From assembly GCA_017302015.1 (NCBI GenBank), contig JAFLEE010000055.1:1-35977 (forward strand): 35,977 bases of DNA, read 5' to 3'. The position numbers and the translations under genes are program-made. This DNA is from Spirochaetota bacterium. GTDB taxonomy: Bacteria; Spirochaetota; UBA12135; COTS27; JAFLEE01. Below the pieces are notes generated by a model. The model worked only from the letters and a program-made list of their open reading frames with translations. It was not told the DNA's origin and did not search any database. Shown here in pieces: positions 32,596 to 35,977 of this stretch (position 1 is the stretch's first letter; the number at the start of each line of letters is the position of its first letter).

Positions 32596-35130
32596 GTGGA
32601 GGCCCTCGAGTACCTGAGCCCGACCGTAGCGGCCCGCCTGGCCCGGGAAATCGCGGGCTACCGCGGCCAGGAGATCTTTTTCGGGGGGAACCTGGGGGAC
32701 AGCGGCCTCGTGGAAGAGGTCGAACTTCTGGCCCGGGGGAACCCGCGCATGGTGCCCGTGCTCTTCGAGCGGGCGACGAGTTTCGATGTCGTCCTCCACA
32801 ACCATCCCTCCTCCATCCTGGAGCCCTCCGACGCCGACCTCGAGATCGCCGCGTCCCTGGGGAACCATGGCACCGGTTTCTACATCGTCGACAACGCGGC
32901 CGCCGAGATCAATGTCGTGGTGCCCCACCGGGAAGCCGAGGCCGTCGAACCCCTCGACGAGGAGGCCCTCGTCCACCTCTTCGGCCCCGAGGGCGAGGTC
33001 GCCGCGAAACTCCCCGGCTATGAATCGAGACCGAGCCAACTCTCCATGCTCCGCGGCGTCATCCGCGCCTTCAATCGGGGCGAGATCTACCTCTGCGAGG
33101 CCCCCACGGGGACCGGAAAATCCCTGGGCTACCTGGTGCCCGCGGCGCTCTGGGCCCACCGCAACCGCGAGAAGGTCATCGTCTCCACCCACACCATCGC
33201 GCTGCAGGAGCAGCTCATCACCCGCGACCTGCCCCGACTACGCGAGCTCCTCGGGGTGGATTTCTCCTTCGCCCTGGTGAAGGGCCGCAATAATTACCTC
33301 TGCCGGCGGAAATTCGGCGAGTTCGAGCACGATGGCGGCTTCTTCGCCGAGGAGGACGCCGGCGGGGAGGACCAACTCGCCACCCTCCTGGAATGGGGCA
33401 AGGCCACCGACAGCGGCGACCGGGCCGAACTCCCCTTCGTGCCCTCGCCCTTCCTATGGGACCGCCTCGCCAGCGAAAGCGACACCTGCCAGCAGAGCCG
33501 CTGCGCCCACGCCGACCGCTGCCACGTGCAGAAGGCGCGCCGCAAGAACTTCGCCGCCGATCTCCTCGTGGTGAACCACCATATCCTCTGCGCCGACATG
33601 GCGCTGAAGGCCAAGGCCGGGCGCTTCAACGCCCAAGCGCTGCTGCCCGCGTGGAAGCGCCTCGTGGTCGACGAGGCCCATAACCTGGAGGACACGGCCA
33701 CCGACCATTTCGCCATCGGCTATTCCTCCCTCGCCATCGCGCGCACGCTCAATCTCCTCTCGAGGCCCGCCCGGGGGAAGCAGGCGGGCAGCGGCCTGCT
33801 GCGCCTCATCGCGGGGCGCCTGGGCCAGGGCCACACGCGCCTGTCGGCGGACGACCAGCAGACCGCCCTCTCGCTCATCGACATGCTCGAGAAGGACCGC
33901 CTCCAGCACATGGATCGGGCCTCCGATTTCCACCTCACGCTCTTCCAATTCCTCTCGGGGAAGGAGGGCGGGGATTTCGGCGAGAAGAAGTGGCGCGTGA
34001 AGACCGGGGTCCACCGGGAAGCGGGATTCCACGAGGGGTTCCGGGAACCCGTGGAAGGGCTCTCGGCCTCCCTCGAGGGCATCCGGCGCCGCCTCGAGAA
34101 ACTCGTCAAGATCATCGAGGACGAGCGGGACGACCCCGAATGGGACCGCCTCATCACCGATGCCCAGGCCTACGGCAACCGCCTCGCCGAGCCCGCGGGG
34201 GTGCTGGAATCCCTCCTAGACGACGCGCCGGCCGCAGACGAGGGCCGGGTGCGCTGGGTGAGCGCGCAGAAACTATCCCGGGGAGCCCTCCTCGTCCAAG
34301 CCTCGGTCTCACCCCTCGAGATCGGGACGCAACTTCGCGAGGCGCTCTTCGAGCCCGCCGCGACGGTGGTGCTGACCTCCGCCACCCTCACCGACCACCG
34401 CGGCTTCCAGTTCCTTCGCCAACGTCTCGGGCTTACGGCCGAGGGCGCCGAGTCGCTCTTCCGCCCGGTGCTGGAGGAATCGCTCCCGGCCGTCTTCGAT
34501 TACCGGGTCCAGTGCGCGGCCTTCCTCCCCGAAGACCTCCCCCTGCCCCAGGATCCCGCCTTCAACGAACGCTCCTGCGGGATCATCCTCGAGGCGGCGA
34601 CCTTCTTCCACGGGCGCACCATGGTGCTCTTCACCTCCTACGGCCAACTCGCCGCCATGCGCCGCATCCTTTCCCCTCAGTTGGAGGCCCTCGGCATCAG
34701 GCTTCTGGCCCAGGGGGATGCGCCGCGCAACCGGCTTCTCGACGAGTTCCGCGGGGCCGCCCCTACCGTGCTCCTCGGCGTGAACTCGTTCTGGGAAGGG
34801 GTGGATGTGCCCGGCGAGGCCCTCTCCTGCCTCGTGATCGTGAAGCTCCCCTTCGCCGTGCCCAGCGAACCCCTGGCGGCCGCCCGCACCGAGGCCCTCG
34901 AGCGCGCCGGCCGAAATGCCTTCTCCGAATATTCCCTGCCCGTGGCCATCCTCCGTTTCCGCCAGGGTTTCGGGCGCCTCATCCGCACCCGCAGCGACCG
35001 GGGCCTCTTCGTGATGCTCGATCGGCGGCTCCTGGACAAGAATTACGGGAAGGATTTCCTCAAAGCCCTGCCCGCGCTTCGGATTTTTAAGGGGAATAGC
35101 TTGCAGGAGGCGGCCGAAACCGTGATGTGA
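32596..35130 (+). CDS. DinG/XPD-type Fe-S helicase with N-terminal JAMM (RadC-like) domain
   Basis: An 844-residue fusion protein. Residues 1-115 form a JAB/JAMM metalloprotease-like domain with the full signature H68-N-H70-P, seven residues, S78, two residues, D81; Glu26 is the likely catalytic Glu. The rest is a superfamily 2 DinG/XPD helicase. Walker A is PTGTGKS (Lys175), the [4Fe-4S] cysteines are C236, C298, C303 and C309, Walker B is DEAH (359-362), and the C-terminal motor has TSATL, FWEGVDVPG and RFRQGFGRLIR. DinG enzymes unwind DNA with 5'-3' polarity and resolve R-loops and stalled forks. The GTG at 32596 has GGGGA upstream. The protein is complete, with the JAMM residues intact. 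Confidence 0.92.
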   Translation: MEALEYLSPTVAARLAREIAGYRGQEIFFGGNLGDSGLVEEVELLARGNPRMVPVLFERATSFDVVLHNHPSSILEPSDADLEIAASLGNHGTGFYIVDNAAAEINVVVPHREAEAVEPLDEEALVHLFGPEGEVAAKLPGYESRPSQLSMLRGVIRAFNRGEIYLCEAPTGTGKSLGYLVPAALWAHRNREKVIVSTHTIALQEQLITRDLPRLRELLGVDFSFALVKGRNNYLCRRKFGEFEHDGGFFAEEDAGGEDQLATLLEWGKATDSGDRAELPFVPSPFLWDRLASESDTCQQSRCAHADRCHVQKARRKNFAADLLVVNHHILCADMALKAKAGRFNAQALLPAWKRLVVDEAHNLEDTATDHFAIGYSSLAIARTLNLLSRPARGKQAGSGLLRLIAGRLGQGHTRLSADDQQTALSLIDMLEKDRLQHMDRASDFHLTLFQFLSGKEGGDFGEKKWRVKTGVHREAGFHEGFREPVEGLSASLEGIRRRLEKLVKIIEDERDDPEWDRLITDAQAYGNRLAEPAGVLESLLDDAPAADEGRVRWVSAQKLSRGALLVQASVSPLEIGTQLREALFEPAATVVLTSATLTDHRGFQFLRQRLGLTAEGAESLFRPVLEESLPAVFDYRVQCAAFLPEDLPLPQDPAFNERSCGIILEAATFFHGRTMVLFTSYGQLAAMRRILSPQLEALGIRLLAQGDAPRNRLLDEFRGAAPTVLLGVNSFWEGVDVPGEALSCLVIVKLPFAVPSEPLAAARTEALERAGRNAFSEYSLPVAILRFRQGFGRLIRTRSDRGLFVMLDRRLLDKNYGKDFLKALPALRIFKGNSLQEAAETVM

Positions 35131-35161
35131 AAACCTTTGTCTCGGTGGGACTTGGCGTTCC

Positions 35162-35272
35162 GGGGATCTGGGGGCTTCCCTTCCGGCGCGCCGCGGCGAC
35201 CATCGGGGTTAGTCGCGTGCGGGTTTGGGTGGGGTCGCCGATGCGCGCCTCCAGGGACGCCCCCAGATCCCC
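35162..35272 (+). repeat. Long stem-loop opening the repeat array
   Basis: The arms 35162-35201 and 35233-35272 are inverted repeats of 40 bp with 34 matching positions. The outer 14 bp (GGGGATCTGGGGGC with its complement) are perfect. The loop is 31 nt. It starts 31 bp after the dinG-like stop. Only the first copy has such long arms, since the outer left arm precedes the repeated unit; the later copies keep the inner pairing (GGCGACC with GGTCGCC). Confidence 0.75.
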
Positions 35273-35977
35273 TTGAAGGGGCCTTCACCACCGAGGACAA
35301 AGTAAAAAGCTTGCGCTTTTTGATCGTGGGTATAAGAGAAGCCTACTCAATTAAATTTCGGGCATCCCTTCCGGCGCGCCGCGGCGACCATCGGGGTTAG
35401 TCGCGTGCGGGTTTGGGTGGGGTCGCCGATGCGCGCCTTCAGGGACGCCCGCAGATCCCCTTGAAGGGGCCTTCTCCACCGAGGACAAAGTAAAAAGCTT
35501 GCGCTTTTTGATCGTGGGTATAAGAGAAGCCTACTCAATTAAATTTCGGGCATCCCTTCCAGCGCGCCGCGGCGACCATCGGGGTTAACCGCGTGCGGGT
35601 TTTAGTGGGGTCGCCGATGCGCGCCTTCAGGGACGCCCGCAGATCCCCTTGAAGGGGCCTTCACCACCGAGGACAAAGTAAAAAGCTTGCGCTTTTTGAT
35701 CGTGGGTATAAGAGAAGCCTACTCAATTTCATTTTGGGCATCCTTTCCGGTGCTCCGCGGCGACCATCGGGTTTTGTCGTTTGCGGGTTTTAGTCGGGTC
35801 GCCGATGTGCTCCTTAAGGGCGCACGCAGATCCCCTTGAAGGGACCTTCACCACCGAGGACAAAGTAAAAAGCTTGCGCTTTTTGATCGTGGGTATAAGA
35901 GAAGCCTACTCAATTAAATTTCGGGCATCCCTTCCAGCGCGCCGCGGCGACCATCGGGGTTAACCGCGTGCGGGTTT
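35181..35977 (+). repeat. Tandem array of a 188-bp structured repeat (four units and a fifth partial)
   Basis: Units begin at 35181, 35369, 35557, 35745 and 35932 (188, 188, 188 and 187 bp apart) and the fifth is cut by the window edge. Each unit has inverted arms GGCGACC/GGTCGCC, a CCCCTTGAAGGGG-like hairpin, a CCACCGAGGACAAAGTA segment, an A/T-capped hairpin and an AT-rich tail (GGGTATAAGAGAAGCCTACT). The third to last part is almost invariant, the first part varies. A period of 188 is not a multiple of 3, so copies cannot encode one continuous repeated protein. The whole region 35131-35977 has no gene I accept. Confidence 0.9.
35304..35321 (+). terminator. AAAAAGC/GCTTTTT hairpin, first of four
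   Basis: AAAAAGC-TTGC-GCTTTTT is a perfect 7-bp stem with a 4-nt loop and a run of five T at its end. It recurs unchanged at 35492-35509, 35680-35697 and 35867-35884. It could work as a bidirectional intrinsic terminator of the dinG-like operon or as a structural part of the repeat. Confidence 0.45.

Noticed and set aside
35137-35963. Small open frames in the repeat array that share a common peptide
   Set aside because: The 188-bp period shifts the frame in each copy, there is no ribosome binding site, and the shared peptide follows from the repeat itself.
35181-35977. CRISPR array or integron cassette array
   Set aside because: The units are long, nearly identical along their length with no unique spacers, and contain no cassette ORFs; no cas or integrase gene is in the window.

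Overview
This window is GC-rich bacterial chromosome with dense coding, strong G/C preference at third codon positions, and GGAG-type ribosome binding sites about 4-8 nt before many starts. The organism is a diderm (Gram-negative-type) bacterium. Evidence for this is several signal peptides and lipoboxes, a periplasmic alpha-2-macroglobulin paired with PBP1C, a Wzy-like polysaccharide polymerase and a putative outer-membrane or periplasmic protein. The large acyl-CoA dehydratase activase points to an anaerobic or facultative lifestyle, while the Rieske oxygenase needs O2, at least at times. I cannot name the phylum from sequence alone. No tRNA, rRNA, CRISPR array, prophage or transposase was seen.

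Left part (1-10.1 kb, all minus strand): the start of a FAD-dependent oxidoreductase, a 1454-residue acyl-CoA dehydratase activase-like protein, a 585-bp gap holding one copy of a structured repeat, a secreted LamG/clan GH-A glycoside hydrolase, and a polytopic polysaccharide polymerase. Middle (10.1-19.2 kb, plus strand): a structured leader followed by an alpha-2-macroglobulin / ankyrin / PBP1C operon, the usual A2M-PbpC envelope-defence pairing with an extra secreted ankyrin gene. A convergent gene encodes a CZB zinc-binding domain with a histone-H1-like basic tail.

Right-middle (19.9-24.6 kb): a small unknown protein divergent from a Rieske oxygenase across 96 bp; a secreted penicillin-binding-type transpeptidase whose only plausible start is CTG overlapping the oxygenase stop; and an ECF sigma factor coupled to a FecR-like membrane protein. 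Then, on the minus strand (24.6-31.5 kb): an SH3-type lipoprotein, a CHASE2-class III cyclase with a tiny lipoprotein upstream, a right-handed beta-helix protein and TatD. Finally, on the plus strand: a secreted protein of unknown function, a DinG-type helicase with an N-terminal JAMM domain, and a 188-bp tandem repeat array running off the window.

The most unusual signals are: (1) a family of structured, noncoding, about 190-bp repeats, present as one diverged copy near 5.0 kb and as a tandem array at the right end, each on the sense strand just after a gene stop; (2) several genes with no Shine-Dalgarno whose -10 box ends 6 nt before the ATG, the layout of leaderless transcripts; (3) a candidate switching leader before the A2M gene; (4) a likely CTG start; (5) JAMM-DinG and CZB-H1-tail fusions.
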